Shown here piece after piece: positions 63,242-64,000 of a stretch of 64,000 bases of DNA (position 1 is the first letter of the stretch; each line of letters starts with the position of its first letter). The DNA is taken from assembly GCA_963768975.1 (NCBI GenBank), contig CAVYKB010000020.1, positions 248,001 to 312,000 on the forward strand, written 5' to 3'. Below the pieces are notes generated by a model. It saw nothing but the letters and a program-made list of their open reading frames with translations, was not told the origin of the DNA and did not search any database. Origin of the DNA: CADCTB01 sp963768975 (GTDB lineage Bacteria; Actinomycetota; Acidimicrobiia; Acidimicrobiales; AC-14). Both the position numbers and the translations under genes were made by a program.

Positions 63242-63958
63242 TTGAGCGTCACGGTGCTGGGGTGCTCGGGGTCCTACCCCGGCCCCGGCGGCGCGTGCAG
63301 TGGGTACCTGGTCGACGACGGCACCACCCGGGTCTGGGTCGACGCCGGCCCCGGGACCCTGGCCAACCTCCAGCGCCACATCGGCCTCGATGAGCTCGAC
63401 GCCATCGTTCTCAGCCACGAGCACCCTGACCACTGGGGCGACCTGGAGGGTTGGGCCATCGTGTGCCAGTACCGCTTGGAGCGCACCGGCTTCCCGGTGT
63501 ACGCCCCCGCCGGCCTGCGGGAGCACACCTACAAGCCGGACTCGCCGTCGTTCACCTGGCACGAGATCACGGCCGGCGGCACGGTCGACGTGGGCACCAT
63601 CCGCTTCACCTTCGCCCGGACGGACCACGGCCCAGAGACCCTGGCCATGCGCATCGAGGGCGCCGGCCGGACCTTGGGCTACTCCGCCGACACCGGGCCG
63701 GCGTGGTCGCTCGACGCCCTCGGCCCCGGGCTCGACCTGATCTTGTGCGAGGCCAGCATTCCCACCGAGAAGGAGAACACGATGCAGCACTTGAGCGCCC
63801 GCCAGGCCGGCGCCCAGGCCAAGACCGCCGGCGCCGGCCGGCTCGTCCTGACCCACCTGTGGGCGACGCTGGATCCAGGCGAGGCTCAATCCCGTGGCTC
63901 GAAGGCGTTTGGTCGCCCTGTCGAGGTGGCCACCGCCGGCGCCAGGTACGAGGTATGA
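63242..63958 (+). CDS. MBL-fold hydrolase, Rv1339-like (probable cyclic nucleotide phosphodiesterase)
   Basis: 238 residues from TTG 63242 (LSVTVLGCSGSYPG). The metal motif is LSHEHPDHWGD; further ligands are in FARTDHGPETL, SADTGPAW and LTHLWATLDP. The position between murI and rph is that of mycobacterial Rv1339, reported as an atypical cAMP phosphodiesterase. Function by synteny and fold, not proven. Confidence 0.85.
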   Translation: MSVTVLGCSGSYPGPGGACSGYLVDDGTTRVWVDAGPGTLANLQRHIGLDELDAIVLSHEHPDHWGDLEGWAIVCQYRLERTGFPVYAPAGLREHTYKPDSPSFTWHEITAGGTVDVGTIRFTFARTDHGPETLAMRIEGAGRTLGYSADTGPAWSLDALGPGLDLILCEASIPTEKENTMQHLSARQAGAQAKTAGAGRLVLTHLWATLDPGEAQSRGSKAFGRPVEVATAGARYEV

Positions 63959-64000
63959 GGCGCGACGGCCGCCAGCCCGACGACCTGCGCCCGCTCACCT
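63955..64000 (+). CDS. rph: Ribonuclease PH, N-terminus only
   Basis: Fifteen codons before the window edge, ATG overlapping the previous stop (ATGA). MRRDGRQPDDLRPLT is the conserved RNase PH start (MRxDGRxxDxLRP), a 3' exonuclease that trims tRNA. The rest lies outside. Confidence 0.85.
   Translation, partial: MRRDGRQPDDLRPLT

Overview
The window is high-GC actinobacterial chromosome with no phage, plasmid or IS signature. Several features suggest a deep-branching, Acidimicrobiia-like actinobacterium rather than a streptomycete or mycobacterium: a Lsr2-type nucleoid protein, the mec-cysO-cysM-murI-MBL-rph order known from mycobacteria, a class II DAHP synthase and a mre-mrdA-rodA rod cluster joined to rne-rplU-rpmA-obgE-proB. 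That placement is inference. Genes are dense and often overlap by 1-4 bases (ATGA, GTGA).

Layout. 1-8.7 kb: two oppositely oriented FtsX/MacB-type permeases flank a response regulator-cyclase fusion, a divergent cyclic-nucleotide-binding protein and an FAD oxidoreductase. 8.7-15 kb: MBL hydrolase, HxlR regulator with a candidate operator, two tandem cytoplasmic HtrA-like proteases, BNR propeller, decayed pirin, SGNH hydrolase and AlkA-type glycosylase. 15-19.4 kb: molybdate uptake operon (HTH-Mop regulator, modA, modB, modC) running into an aldehyde dehydrogenase. 19.4-24 kb: BNR protein, frameshifted Fpg-like gene, nuclease remnant, FrhB-like protein, a DsbA-fold protein with an in-frame TGA at its active site, and ndk. 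24-34.8 kb: mreBCD-mrdA-rodA, rne with a structured leader, rplU, rpmA, obgE, proB. 34.8-41 kb: lipoprotein, pspA, GCS2-type ligase and a heterodimeric ABC exporter. 41.2-49.4 kb (minus strand): asnS, an esterase, a coiled-coil protein, a GH3 enzyme, a 52-residue protein and an L,D-transpeptidase; then a VWA lipoprotein and its partner. 49.4-55.8 kb: rhodanese, proA, MoxR/VWA pair, a membrane glycosyltransferase and an AbiEi/DUF559-like protein. 55.8-64 kb: DAHP synthase, nadD, rsfS, a metallopeptidase-like protein, a small membrane protein, lsr2, ssrA, smpB, the CysO cysteine pathway, murI, an Rv1339-like MBL protein and the start of rph.

The strongest unusual signal is at 22960-23568. A thioredoxin-fold oxidoreductase is open for 202 codons except for a TGA at codon 14, where the family is recalled to carry its active-site cysteine. 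An 8-bp hairpin follows at the spacing and with the loop G expected of a bacterial SECIS, so this is a candidate selenoprotein. Other signals are a REC-HTH-cyclase fusion facing a cNMP-binding protein, a dispersed element running from one gene's stop codon to the next gene's ribosome site, and a Lsr2 variant with a CxxC/CxxH pair. At least seven loci look frameshifted by single bases. This is either residual assembly error or real decay, and it should be settled before any 'broken gene' here is interpreted.
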